This document shows, in pieces, positions 25,691 through 34,440 of a stretch of DNA of 64,000 nucleotides. The position numbers and the translations under genes were made by a program. Below the pieces are notes generated by a model. The model saw nothing but the letters and a program-made list of their open reading frames with translations, did no database searches and was not told the origin of the DNA. Where the stretch lies: positions 186,001-250,000 of the forward strand of contig NZ_JACHGH010000001.1 of NCBI RefSeq assembly GCF_014207435.1. The letters are read 5' to 3'. The stretch is from Salirhabdus euzebyi. Lineage in GTDB: Bacteria > Bacillota > Bacilli > Bacillales > Alkalibacillaceae. Numbering within the stretch: position 1 is the stretch's first letter; every line of letters starts with the position of its first letter.

Positions 25691-26720
25691 AATCATTGCT
25701 CATACGAATGAATCGGAATATCGTTCATTTATTGCCAACAAGAAAAACGAAGCACTACATTCCCGGATGATTGTCATGCCTGTTCCTTATAATTTGAAAG
25801 TAAGTGAAGAGGAACGGATTTATCAAAAGATGATTCGAGAAAGTAATATGAAGGATGTACACATAGCCCCTCACACATTAAAAATCACCGCCATTTTTAC
25901 GATCCTCACGAGATTAAAAGAGTCAAAACGTCAAGACATTGATTTATTAAAAAAGCTACGTCTTTATGATGGAGATAATGTGGAAGGCTTCAGTGACGTA
26001 GACGTAGAAAAGTTTAAAAATGAATTTCCTGAAGAGGGTATGGATGGAATTGATCCACGCTTTATTATGAATCGAATATCAAGTGCCATTATTAAAAAAG
26101 ATACAAAATCCATTAATGCATTAGATGTACTCCGGTCCCTAAAGGAAGGCCTCGACCATCACCCATCTATTTCTAAAGATGACCGGGAACGGTATCTCAC
26201 CTTTATTTCTGTGGCCCGAAAAGAGTATGATGTGGTTGCGAAAAAAGAAGTTCAAAAAGCTTTTGTTTATTCCTATGAGGAGTCAGCTAAAACGTTAATG
26301 GATAATTACTTGGATAACGTAGAGGCATATTGTAATAAGTCGAAGTTAAAAGATCCACTTACTGGGGATGAAATGTCTCCAGATGAAAAACTTATGCGTT
26401 CCATTGAGGAGCAAATAGGTGTCTCTGAAAACGCGAAAAAGGCTTTCCGTGAAGAAATATTAATTCGTATCTCGGCTTATGCACGAAAAGGGAAAAGATT
26501 TGACTATCATTCCCATGAAAGATTAAGAGAAGCAATACAGAAGAAGTTATTTGCTGATTTGAAAGATATCGTGAAAATAACGACAAGCACGAAAACACCT
26601 GATGAGCAGCAATTGAAGAAAATGAATGAGGTCATCGCAACATTAATTGATGAATATGGGTATGATACGACCTCTGCGAATGAATTGTTAAGATATGTTG
26701 GGAGTTTGTTGAATAGGTAA
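25680..26720 (+). CDS. prkA: prkA 3' part, C-terminal part of PrkA
   Basis: From the core repeat the frame reads ADELIIAHTNESEYRSFI and follows PrkA to its usual end, YVGSLLNR. It supplies residues 286-631: the end of the AAA+ module and the C-terminal PrkA domain (PF06798), including the strongly conserved KAFREEILIRISAYARKGKR. A TTG at 25653 opens the frame a few codons inside the element but lacks a clear ribosome binding site, so this part is probably silent until excision. No frame damage is seen, which argues that the split gene is still under selection. A terminator follows. Confidence 0.94.
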   Translation, partial: ADELIIAHTNESEYRSFIANKKNEALHSRMIVMPVPYNLKVSEEERIYQKMIRESNMKDVHIAPHTLKITAIFTILTRLKESKRQDIDLLKKLRLYDGDNVEGFSDVDVEKFKNEFPEEGMDGIDPRFIMNRISSAIIKKDTKSINALDVLRSLKEGLDHHPSISKDDRERYLTFISVARKEYDVVAKKEVQKAFVYSYEESAKTLMDNYLDNVEAYCNKSKLKDPLTGDEMSPDEKLMRSIEEQIGVSENAKKAFREEILIRISAYARKGKRFDYHSHERLREAIQKKLFADLKDIVKITTSTKTPDEQQLKKMNEVIATLIDEYGYDTTSANELLRYVGSLLNR

Positions 26721-26726
26721 TATATT

Positions 26727-26760
26727 AAAAAGGTATTCGGTTAACGAATGCCTTTTTTCC
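26727..26760 (+). terminator. Terminator after prkA
   Basis: AAAAAGGTATTCG (26727-26739) pairs with CGAATGCCTTTTT (26745-26757, one T-G pair). Confidence 0.9.
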
Positions 26761-26879
26761 TTTTTCTATTCCCTTTTAACCGCTCATTCAAAATCATATA
26801 AGATGGTAAAGGGACAAAAACCTTTCCAAAAAGTTTATTACATCATATACATAATAAAAAAAGGAAAGGGGGGTTAATC

Positions 26880-27128
26880 ATGTACCCAATGAGACCTAGA
26901 CAGCAACCTATGCCTCCAAGAATTCCACCTCATGTTAGGCCCCAACAGAAAACTCCTGGAGGGATATCTAGTTTATTAACTACATTTCGTACTCCAGAAG
27001 GCAATCTAGATATAGAAAAAATTCAAGTAACAGCGCAACAAGCAAAAAGTATTTATAGTCAAGTAAGCCCACTTGTTACAAAGTTTATAAAAAATAAACG
27101 AGCTCCCTACAAAAACCTGTTTTCTTAA
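26880..27128 (+). CDS. YppG-like small protein
   Basis: The 82-residue protein starts behind AAAGGGGGG. Its N end is Pro/Arg/Met/Gln-rich (MYPMRPRQQPMPPRIPP) and its C half has the pattern TTFRTPEGNLDIEKI followed by QQAKSIYSQVSPLV, as in YppG-like proteins of bacilli. Such low-complexity small proteins are often spore- or coat-associated, but the role is not known. The last codons are part of the terminator stem. Confidence 0.55.
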   Translation: MYPMRPRQQPMPPRIPPHVRPQQKTPGGISSLLTTFRTPEGNLDIEKIQVTAQQAKSIYSQVSPLVTKFIKNKRAPYKNLFS

Positions 27129-27146
27129 AAGAAAACAGGTTTTTGA
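27112..27146 (+). terminator. Terminator overlapping the YppG-like stop codon
   Basis: A perfect 16-bp stem (27112-27127 with 27130-27145) includes the final codons of the gene. Confidence 0.85.
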
Positions 27147-27189
27147 TTTTAGTTTGAACACAACGAAGTAAAAGGGGAGGTGAAATCAG

Positions 27190-27634
27190 TGATAAATAAA
27201 AAACTACAGGTGACCCAATAGTTGTTATCAAAGAAGGAAAAATTGTTGAAAATGCATTGAAAAAAAGTCGCTTGGATATAGATTCACTAAATGCGATGTT
27301 AAGGCAAAAAAATGTATTCTCAATGACTGATGTTGATTATGCTATCTTTGAAACAAACGGTAAAATATCAGTGATGAAAAAGGAACCAAAACAATCAGTC
27401 ACAAAAAATGATATGAACATTAGCAGTAAAAAGAAACTATTCCCAATTTCAACAGAAGTAATATCAGATGGTAAAGTTCTGAAGAAAAATTTATCAAAAT
27501 TAAAATTGGATACAGATTGGTTGGAAAAACAACTTAAACAATCTGGAATAAATTCAGTATCCAATGTTTTTTACGCCGAAGTTCAACAAGATGGTACTCT
27601 ATTTGTAGATAGTAAGCAAAACTTTTCTAAATAA
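27190..27634 (+). pseudogene. Remnant of a DUF421 (YetF-type) membrane protein
   Basis: The sequence reads TGDPIVVIKEGKIVENALKK, then SRLDIDSLNAMLRQKNVFSM with DVDYAIFETNGKISVMKKE, which is the soluble C-terminal domain of DUF421 proteins. The usual N-terminal three membrane spans are missing, and INKKL just upstream is in another frame. The ATT/TTG starts near 27257 would give 125 residues without a membrane anchor. It looks like a truncated, frameshifted relic, although the soluble part is itself undamaged and might be expressed. Confidence 0.6.
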
Positions 27635-27701
27635 TATCTTTCAATCACATGATTTTGTTCTATCAAAACTGATGATATTGCATCATTTCAATACAAAAAT
27701 G

Positions 27702-27734
27702 AACCCTAAGGGCCTATTACAGTACCTTAGGGTT
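27702..27734. terminator. Convergent terminator
   Basis: AACCCTAAGG (27702-27711) pairs with CCTTAGGGTT (27725-27734), just past the end of the LytTR gene. Confidence 0.7.
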
Positions 27735-27737
27735 TGT

Positions 27738-28457
27738 TTAGTTTTCGGATATTGCTTTTATTAGTTGGTTTTTTTGAAGCTTAGATAGATGAGCATGGTT
27801 TGGATAGTTTCTGAAGTGAACAAAATAGGTTTCCCCTTCTAGAGTGATATGGGAAATTAAAGTTGTATTTGCTATAAAAGAACGGTGTGTTCGGTAAAAA
27901 CGACTGTCTAATTTTTGAAAGATATAATCTAATGAATCATTCGTTTCATATTGCTGGTCAAATGTGTGAATAATTGTTTTTCGGTCAGCTTTCTCTATAA
28001 ATATAATGTTAAAAAAGTGAATGAAATAAGAAGTTCTGTCCATTTTAATGGTTAAGATTGGGTTGTTTACTAGTTGATTGGTATTAACTAACAAATTCTT
28101 TGCCCTTTCTAAGGCAACATATAATCGTTCTTTCTTGAGGGGTTTTAACATGTAATCAACAGCATTTAGATCAAAAGCCTTAACTGCATGCTCTTTGCTA
28201 GCTGAAGTAAAGATAAACTTCAACGTAGGATTTATTTCTAAACATGAACGGATTACATCAATCCCGTTTTGTTGTGACATATTAATGTCGGCAATGATTA
28301 AATCAGGTTTTATGTTGGCAGTTAACTCTAGTAATTTTTCCGCATGATTAACCACACCAACAAGTTCAAATCGATCAAGGGGTTCGATAAAGCTCATCAG
28401 TATTTCTTGAGCAGCAGTATTGTCTTCAGCTATTACTACTTTAATTTTCTGATTCAA
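27738..28457 (-). CDS. LytTR-family response regulator
   Basis: The 239-residue protein has a receiver domain (about 1-120) with VVIAEDNTAAQEIL, the phospho-acceptor Asp in PDLIIADINMSQQNGI, FTSASKEHAVKAF and the conserved Lys in VDYMLKPLKKERL. A LytTR DNA-binding domain follows (about 140-239; YFIHFFNIIFIEKADRKT, RFYRTHRSFIANTTLI). I chose TTG 28457, seven bases after GGAGGT; the frame extends 36 poorly coding codons upstream. No sensor kinase gene is adjacent, so it is an orphan regulator here. Confidence 0.85.
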   Translation of the reverse strand: MNQKIKVVIAEDNTAAQEILMSFIEPLDRFELVGVVNHAEKLLELTANIKPDLIIADINMSQQNGIDVIRSCLEINPTLKFIFTSASKEHAVKAFDLNAVDYMLKPLKKERLYVALERAKNLLVNTNQLVNNPILTIKMDRTSYFIHFFNIIFIEKADRKTIIHTFDQQYETNDSLDYIFQKLDSRFYRTHRSFIANTTLISHITLEGETYFVHFRNYPNHAHLSKLQKNQLIKAISEN

Positions 28458-28709
28458 ACAAATTACCTCCAATTCTACGTAGATGACTAAAAGCATCAAT
28501 TTCATGAGGCGAACTGTTTGATAAAAGAAAATGGTTTCAAGAAATGATGGGTTATACATACTCATTGTATCATTATGAAGACTTATATCTAATTGGCAAA
28601 TATAAGGAGAGTCTATGTTTTTTATAGATAAGAAAATTTTTACATATTAAAAGTCGTTGATTTGTTTGCGGACATTTAGGTGGTTAGTGTTTTTCATGAG
28701 GAAAGTTGG

Positions 28710-28931
28710 CTAAGCAAGTAGGTTTATAAGTCTTGTATGTACCCTTTTTGCATTAATAGGATCATCAGTCGGGACCCCGTTAGTCCATTTTCGTCTTATC
28801 TTAAAATTTGTACTTCTTCGCTTCATTTCTTGCTTTAACATGTTTAAGAAATCTTCTTCTAAATTCAATGTTCGTGCAACCTCATAGGATTTGCTGAGTT
28901 GTTTAAAACTTAAGTGATGAATAAATAACAA
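28710..28931 (-). CDS. Sda-like sporulation kinase inhibitor, with C-terminal extension
   Basis: Sda (46 residues in B. subtilis) blocks autophosphorylation of the sporulation kinase KinA when replication is disturbed. Residues about 8-41 here (LSFKQLSKSYEVARTLNLEE then DFLNMLKQEMKRRS) follow the Sda helical hairpin, including SY, the LNL turn and the EIKRRS-like end. A further 32 residues, basic and Pro-containing, are not found in Sda. The start is unclear: AAGGGGG abuts the TTG at 28931, so a non-standard ATT nine bases after it is possible. It is a candidate brake on sporulation entry. Confidence 0.6.
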   Translation of the reverse strand: MLFIHHLSFKQLSKSYEVARTLNLEEDFLNMLKQEMKRRSTNFKIRRKWTNGVPTDDPINAKRVHTRLINLLA

Positions 28932-29159
28932 CCCCCTTAGAAAAATAAATTAAAAATATTATATGAGTATATTCACTATTTTACATAGTTTTAAACTTTT
29001 TCTAATAACTCTCCCTTTTAATAGAATCAAATTGTTAGGTATTTCAATTACTATATTGTCTAATTCGTATCCTAAAATCGACATATTAGGCTTTTTTATA
29101 ATATTTGTTGGAAAATATTAGCGAAAAAAATCGGAAGTGCATGAGTTCATTTCCGATTT

Positions 29160-29705
29160 CTATGTTCTTTTTCTAAAAAAATAATAAAAGGTTCCTACTA
29201 AAAGGGTTAAAAGGAGGAGGATAGCTTTTTCTTCTACACTAGACTGTAGTACATGGTTTACAGAATATGCTTCGAGCAAAAGAGCAGGTATTTTGCCTAA
29301 GGAACTTGCCCAGAAAAACAGCCATGTTTTTATACTGCTAAGGGAAGCAGCAACATTTACTAATCCGGAAGGGACAAAGGGGACAAGTCTTAGTAAAAAA
29401 ATCAACACGAAAGCATCAAAACCCCTTTTTGATTCTAGTCTTAGTAATAGCCGGTTTTTTATGGAGTACTTTGTCTTTAATAAATTTATCCCTTTTCTAT
29501 ATAGAATAAAGCTAATAAGGGCACCAATACTTTCACCGATAAGTGATAAAAGCATTCCTTCGGTAAAACCGAAAACGGTAATATTTGCAGCAGTAATAAA
29601 GAAACTTGGAATAATAGCAAATACACTAACAATAATATTTGCACAAATACTAACTAGATAAGCTAATGGTCCACTTTCCGTTAATAATCCTACGATGAAA
29701 TCCAT
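29160..29705 (-). CDS. TVP38/TMEM64 (VTT-domain) membrane protein
   Basis: The 181-residue protein has five to six hydrophobic segments with the VTT/SNARE-associated domain. Visible are ITVFGFTEGMLLSLIGESIGALISF, then the loop LLRLVPFVPSGLVNVAASLSSI, a typical re-entrant segment. The ATG at 29705 is chosen, 11 bases after AGGAG. Relatives are linked to lipid scrambling or undecaprenyl-phosphate recycling, but this branch is uncharacterised. Confidence 0.75.
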   Translation of the reverse strand: MDFIVGLLTESGPLAYLVSICANIIVSVFAIIPSFFITAANITVFGFTEGMLLSLIGESIGALISFILYRKGINLLKTKYSIKNRLLLRLESKRGFDAFVLIFLLRLVPFVPSGLVNVAASLSSIKTWLFFWASSLGKIPALLLEAYSVNHVLQSSVEEKAILLLLTLLVGTFYYFFRKRT

Positions 29706-29901
29706 TTTATATGATGCTCCTACATGTAAGTTTTTGTAATTATAGCATTTTTTGAAAGTATGAAGCTTTAATTTCTTTAGCATTGTTAAGACTTTGTAAA
29801 TTTTTCACGTCTAGCTTTGAAAAGAGTAAATGTATGATGTTATAATACCGATATTGAATTTCGATATTGAAAGTCTATATTAGTGAACGGAGATGAATCC
29901 T

Positions 29902-30210
29902 GTGGAAGATAAAGTATTGCGAAAGCTTTTTCTAGGGTTTATTCAAATCCATATTTTACATCATGCCAAGGACCATCCGATTTTTGGGGTATGGATGCTC
30001 GAGGAACTAAAGGAGCATGGTTATACGATTAGCTCTGGTACGTTGTATCCGATTTTACATTCAATGGAAGCAGATGGGCTTTTGGATAAAGAGGAAAAGA
30101 ATGTAGACGGGAAAATAAGAAAGTACTACACAACGACGGAAAAAGGGAATTTAGTTCTACAAGAAGCAAGAAAAAAAGCGTATGAGCTTTTTAAAGAAAT
30201 TAAAAATTGA
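29902..30210 (+). CDS. PadR-family repressor
   Basis: The 102-residue protein is a winged helix of the PadR type: GVWMLEELKEHGYTISSGTLYPILHSMEADGLL, then the wing KIRKYYTTTEKG, and a C-terminal dimer helix. GTG 29902 is chosen, nine bases after GGAG; the ATG at 29893 abuts the site. It runs into the chromate transporter gene with 12 bases between. A repeat ATTGAATTTCGATATTGAAAG just upstream (about 29855-29874) may be its operator. PadR-chrA pairs suggest repression of the transporter. Confidence 0.85.
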   Translation: MEDKVLRKLFLGFIQIHILHHAKDHPIFGVWMLEELKEHGYTISSGTLYPILHSMEADGLLDKEEKNVDGKIRKYYTTTEKGNLVLQEARKKAYELFKEIKN

Positions 30211-30222
30211 GAGGTGATCTAT

Positions 30223-31419
30223 TTGAGCCGAGACAACAAAGATAATAGCTTGAAAACTTTATGGGAGTTATTGCTCATATCGACTAGACTTGGATTCACA
30301 TCATTTGGTGGTCCTGTCGCCCACTTAGGCTACTTTCACACTGAATATATTCGTAGAAGGAAATGGATGGATGAGAAGAGTTATGCAGATCTAGTTGCAT
30401 TGTGTCAGTTTTTACCTGGTCCAGCAAGTAGCCAAGTAGGAATAGGCATTGGTGTCATGAGGGCTGGAGCAATTGGTGGCATTGTTTCCTTTATAGGATT
30501 TACACTGCCTTCTGTCATTGCACTTATAGCTTTTGCACTTATTCTTCAAGGATTTGATGTGGGTAACGCAGGGTGGATACATGGATTGAAAATAGTTGCC
30601 GTAGCTGTTGTTGCTCACGCCATAATAGGAATGGCACAAAAGCTCACTCCTGACTTGAAAAGAAAAACTCTTGCTTTATTTGCTTTAGTTGTCGCTTTGC
30701 TTTGGCAAACAGCTTATAGTCAAATTGGTATTATATTGATTGCTGCTATATTAGGGTATTTTCTTTATAAACATCAACAGGAAAGTGGCGAAGAGGCAAC
30801 TGTTAATTTTCCTATTTCTCGGAAATTTGCTGTCATCTGTTTAACGTTATTTTTTGGTTTGTTAGTACTTTTACCTATTTTGAGAGAAATAACATCGGTT
30901 GATTGGATTGCTATGTTCGATAGCTTTTATCGTTCAGGTTCTTTAGTTTTTGGTGGGGGACATGTTGTTTTACCATTATTAGAAAGAGAATTCGTTCCTA
31001 CAGGTTGGCTAAGTGAAGAGGCCTTTTTGGCGGGTTACGGTGCTGCACAGGCTGTTCCGGGTCCTTTATTCACCTTTGCTGCTTACTTAGGAGCTGTGAT
31101 GAATGGTTGGCAAGGTGGTTTGTTAGCAACAGCAGCTATATTTTTACCTGCATTTTTATTAATATACGGAACGTTGCCCTTTTGGGACACGTTAAGACGA
31201 AATGCAAAAGTAAAAGGTGCATTAATGGGAGTAAATGCTGCGGTCGTTGGGATTTTAATTGCAGCCTTTTATCAACCAATCTGGACGAGTTCCATCTTAG
31301 CTCCAGTTGATTTCGCTTTTGCAGCTATCCTTTTTAGCATGCTCGTATATTGGAAGCTACCACCATGGATAATTGTGGTGACAGGTGCAATTGGAGGTAC
31401 GTTAATAGCTCTCCTATAA
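30223..31419 (+). CDS. chrA: Chromate transporter ChrA, two-domain form
   Basis: The 398-residue protein contains both CHR domains. The first opens with TRLGFTSFGGPVAHLGYFH and has LCQFLPGPASSQVGIGIG; the second has FGGGHVVLPLLEREFV and GYGAAQAVPGPLFTFAAYLG. The paired FGGP and GP(A/L) motifs and the long-chain length agree with ChrA, which exports chromate, sometimes sulfate-sensitive. TTG 30223 is chosen, five bases after GAGAGGTGA. It is co-transcribed with the PadR regulator. Confidence 0.9.
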   Translation: MSRDNKDNSLKTLWELLLISTRLGFTSFGGPVAHLGYFHTEYIRRRKWMDEKSYADLVALCQFLPGPASSQVGIGIGVMRAGAIGGIVSFIGFTLPSVIALIAFALILQGFDVGNAGWIHGLKIVAVAVVAHAIIGMAQKLTPDLKRKTLALFALVVALLWQTAYSQIGIILIAAILGYFLYKHQQESGEEATVNFPISRKFAVICLTLFFGLLVLLPILREITSVDWIAMFDSFYRSGSLVFGGGHVVLPLLEREFVPTGWLSEEAFLAGYGAAQAVPGPLFTFAAYLGAVMNGWQGGLLATAAIFLPAFLLIYGTLPFWDTLRRNAKVKGALMGVNAAVVGILIAAFYQPIWTSSILAPVDFAFAAILFSMLVYWKLPPWIIVVTGAIGGTLIALL

Positions 31420-31428
31420 ATACAGTAA

Positions 31429-31458
31429 AGGCCGTCTCAATAGAGGCGGTCTTTTTTT
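31429..31458 (+). terminator. Terminator after chrA
   Basis: A 10-bp stem with two wobble pairs (31429-31438 with 31443-31452) is followed by Ts. Confidence 0.8.
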
Positions 31459-31563
31459 ACATTTTTTTCTGAAGTTCATCTTTGTCACTTTTGAATGGAC
31501 AAAGGTTGGCTGGATAAGATAAGGACAAATCCTTTTTACTAATGAAATAAGGAGAGAAAACTT

Positions 31564-32736
31564 GTGATGAAAAAATATGCTGTATTAGTTTTGCTCTTAT
31601 TTACTGTGATTTTGTCAGCCTGTGGCGGCGGAGCTGAAAAATTAGATGCAAAGGAAGTTTTAACGCAATCAGCTGAAGCGGTTGATACACTTGATAGTTA
31701 TTCCATCAATATGGTGATGAACATGGATATGATGGACATGGAAAATACGATGGATATTAGTGGGGACATCACGCATAGTCCTGATACGATGTATTTAATG
31801 ATGTCCATGGGGATGTTAGGGATGTCCATGGATTTTGAAACATATGTAAACCAGGATGAAGCATATATGAGTATGTTTGGTGAATGGTTCATCATGGATA
31901 AGGAAGAATTGGGAATTGAAAGCTTTGATCAATTAAATAAAGAGGAAGCAGAAAAATTAATCCCATTTAGTGATCAATTTGAAATGACGGAAGACGGGAA
32001 TATGTATGTATTAAGTTTGTCAGGTGAGGGCGAGGAATATAGTGAATTAGTAGAGGAACTCGTTCAATCCTCAATGGGGGAGCTACCAACGGATCCAGCA
32101 ATGGAACCTATGATTCAGTCCATAAATGTAAACAGCTTAGATCTAGAAGTTCGAATAGATAAAGATACCTTCATTCAAATGTCTCAACAAATAAGTGCTG
32201 ACTTAGAGATAGTGGAGGAAGAAACAACAACTCCTATGCAGCTAGAGGCGCAGTTTGATATATCCAATGTGAATAGTGTAGAACCAATTGTTATACCAGA
32301 TGAAGTGAAGGATACGGCTGTAGAAGACTTCATGGGTGATGCTGATTCCTTAGGTTTCCCTGAAGAAATGACAATAGAAGAAATACAAGAAATGGTCGAC
32401 TACACCATTCCTCAGGTGAGAAATCTTCCAGAAGATTACTCCCTAATTGAAAGCTTATATGATGAAACAATGGACATGGTAATGTTGAGTTATGAAAAGG
32501 ATTATGAAAATGGGTTTATGTTAAGTACTTATCGATCTGAGGATGAGTACGAACCTTTCGATGAAACGATGGAAGGGGAACCCGTTACCATTCAAGGAAC
32601 GGAAGGATTACTTTATGATATGGAAGGGTTTTATGTTTTAACCTGGGAGCATAACGGATTGTTTTTAGAGTTAATGGGTGGAGGTCCTGAAATCACGAGG
32701 GATCAATTTGTTGAATTTGCTCAAAGTGTAGAATAA
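31564..32736 (+). CDS. Lipoprotein, DUF6612-like, Met-rich N-terminal region
   Basis: The 390-residue protein has a lipoprotein signal with lipobox LSAC (Cys about residue 20). The next 250 residues resemble the DUF6612/LppX-like lipid-binding fold. The stretch at about 50-90 is unusually rich in Met (MDMMDMENTMD, MMSMGMLGMSMDF). The C-terminal 110 residues (IPQVRNLPEDYSLIESLYD to the end) look like a DUF4367-type domain. It is anchored to the outer face of the membrane. Function unknown; the Met cluster might bind a soft metal, which is speculation. Confidence 0.75.
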   Translation: MMKKYAVLVLLLFTVILSACGGGAEKLDAKEVLTQSAEAVDTLDSYSINMVMNMDMMDMENTMDISGDITHSPDTMYLMMSMGMLGMSMDFETYVNQDEAYMSMFGEWFIMDKEELGIESFDQLNKEEAEKLIPFSDQFEMTEDGNMYVLSLSGEGEEYSELVEELVQSSMGELPTDPAMEPMIQSINVNSLDLEVRIDKDTFIQMSQQISADLEIVEEETTTPMQLEAQFDISNVNSVEPIVIPDEVKDTAVEDFMGDADSLGFPEEMTIEEIQEMVDYTIPQVRNLPEDYSLIESLYDETMDMVMLSYEKDYENGFMLSTYRSEDEYEPFDETMEGEPVTIQGTEGLLYDMEGFYVLTWEHNGLFLELMGGGPEITRDQFVEFAQSVE

Positions 32737-32741
32737 GAAGA

Positions 32742-32780
32742 ACACAAAGGCCGGGAAAAGATCCTGGTCTTTTGTGTGGT
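32742..32780 (+). terminator. Terminator after the lipoprotein gene
   Basis: ACACAAAGGCC (from 32742) pairs with GGTCTTTTGTGT (to 32777) with small mismatches. Confidence 0.75.
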
Positions 32781-32934
32781 TCGTTAAAGTTTTCTATTAG
32801 TTAAATACTAATATCTTATGATAAAATTATAAAGATTAATATACAATGTCCCATCACCACTTTTACCCCCAATTTCCTCAAAAAATTAAACACTTTAATC
32901 TTTTTTTATACTATAAAACATACGGGAGGGTCTT

Positions 32935-34410
32935 ATGCTCCAGCATTTTAATACCGACTATTTTATACTGCTTTTTTCCTTATTATTGCTCCTGGGCGTA
33001 ATTACAACCAAATTTTCTACAAGAATAGGTGTACCTGCTCTTGTGTTATTTATTGTGCTAGGTATGATCATGGGTAGTGATGTTTTAAATATCATATACT
33101 TTGATAATGCGAATCTTGCTCAATTGATAGGTGTACTAGCTTTAGTTATTATTTTATTTGAAGGTGGACTACAAACGAAATGGGGTTCTGTCAAAAAAGT
33201 AGCAGGACCATCACTTTCCCTAGCTACAATCGGAGTATTGATAACAGCTACGGTTGTTGCAGTTAGTGCTAAGTTCATCCTAGGTATTGGATGGTTCGAA
33301 GCGTTTTTAATTGGATCCATTGTAGGTTCAACCGACGCAGCAGCCGTATTCTCTGTATTATCCGGGCAAAATGTAAAGGAAAAACTTTCTTCTACATTAG
33401 AGGCCGAATCAGGTACGAATGATCCAATGGCTGTATTTTTAACATTATCTGTTATTCAGCTAATAACGATAGAATCTGTTAATGTTTTTATTTTGACTCT
33501 GTCGTTTTTCTGGCAAATGGGTGTTGGTTTATTGCTCGGGTATCTGTTTGGAATTATTGGCTCCAAATCAATAAACCATATAAATCTAGATTCAAGTGGT
33601 CTATACCCAGTACTTGCGATAGCCTTTGCTATTTTAACTTATAGTATTACGGCTATGGTAAATGCAAGTGGTTTATTAGCTGTATATGTTGCTGCTTTAG
33701 TTATTGGTAATAGGGACTTAACATACAGGCACTCTATTCTCAGGTTTAACGAAGGCTTTGCTTGGATGATGCAAATAGTGATGTTTATTATTTTAGGGTT
33801 ACTCGTATTTCCTTCACAATTAATGAATTGGGATTTAATTTGGAAAGGATTACTTCTTTCTTTTATATTAATTTTCATTGCGCGCCCGATAGCGGTCTTT
33901 GCATCTATCCCTTATTTCAAATTTAATGTAAGAGAAATGACATTCATTTCTTGGGCAGGTTTGCGAGGAGCTGTCCCTATTGTTTTAGCTACATTTCCAT
34001 TAATTATGGGAATTGACGATAGTCAACTTATCTTTAATATTGTTTTCTTCGTTGTTTTAACATCTGCACTTATTCAAGGCACTTCTATTCCTTGGATTGC
34101 ACAATACCTTGGTTTAAACGGTGAAGCGAAGCCGAAAGCTCCTCATACGTTGGAGCTTGTTTCCATTGGTAAAGCTAATGTGGAAATTATAGAGGTTCAA
34201 GTTGGTGCTGGTCATAATTTTATAAACCAATCATTAAAGGATGTTTATTTACCGGAAAATGTAGTGATAAATGCGATTATCAGAGCTAATCAGCTTATAC
34301 CTCCTAGAGGAGATACGAAGGTTTTAGAGAACGATATTATGTACATTTTAGCTGAAAAGGACAGTATAAAAGAAATAAAAAAGATGTTTCATTCGGATAA
34401 TGAGACATAA
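32935..34410 (+). CDS. Potassium/proton antiporter, NhaP2/CvrA type (CPA1)
   Basis: The 491-residue protein has 12-13 hydrophobic segments in residues 1-395. CPA1 motifs are visible: LFEGGLQTKW, GSTDAAAVFS, and EAESGTNDPMAVFLT with the ion-binding Asn-Asp pair. A RCK/TrkA_C domain (about 405-485, SIGKANVEIIEVQVGAG and PRGDTKVLENDIMYILAE) closes it, as in NhaP2. It exchanges potassium (or sodium) for protons. CGGGAGGG precedes the ATG. Ligand gating by the C-terminal domain is expected. Confidence 0.9.
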   Translation: MLQHFNTDYFILLFSLLLLLGVITTKFSTRIGVPALVLFIVLGMIMGSDVLNIIYFDNANLAQLIGVLALVIILFEGGLQTKWGSVKKVAGPSLSLATIGVLITATVVAVSAKFILGIGWFEAFLIGSIVGSTDAAAVFSVLSGQNVKEKLSSTLEAESGTNDPMAVFLTLSVIQLITIESVNVFILTLSFFWQMGVGLLLGYLFGIIGSKSINHINLDSSGLYPVLAIAFAILTYSITAMVNASGLLAVYVAALVIGNRDLTYRHSILRFNEGFAWMMQIVMFIILGLLVFPSQLMNWDLIWKGLLLSFILIFIARPIAVFASIPYFKFNVREMTFISWAGLRGAVPIVLATFPLIMGIDDSQLIFNIVFFVVLTSALIQGTSIPWIAQYLGLNGEAKPKAPHTLELVSIGKANVEIIEVQVGAGHNFINQSLKDVYLPENVVINAIIRANQLIPPRGDTKVLENDIMYILAEKDSIKEIKKMFHSDNET

Positions 34411-34440
34411 AAAAACAGCTTACAATAGCTGTTTTTTTCT
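34409..34440. terminator. Bidirectional terminator
   Basis: AAAAACAGCT (34411-34420) pairs with AGCTGTTTTT (34427-34436) at the convergent junction; it overlaps the permease stop codon. Confidence 0.85.

Noticed and set aside
10282-26720. That the prkA split might be an assembly join of unrelated contigs.
   Set aside because: The shared 12-mer, the exact in-frame 631-codon sum and the attP-like arms would not arise from a misassembly.
29293-29661. Open frame antisense to the VTT-domain gene.
   Set aside because: Composition is that of a reverse frame and no start signal is present.
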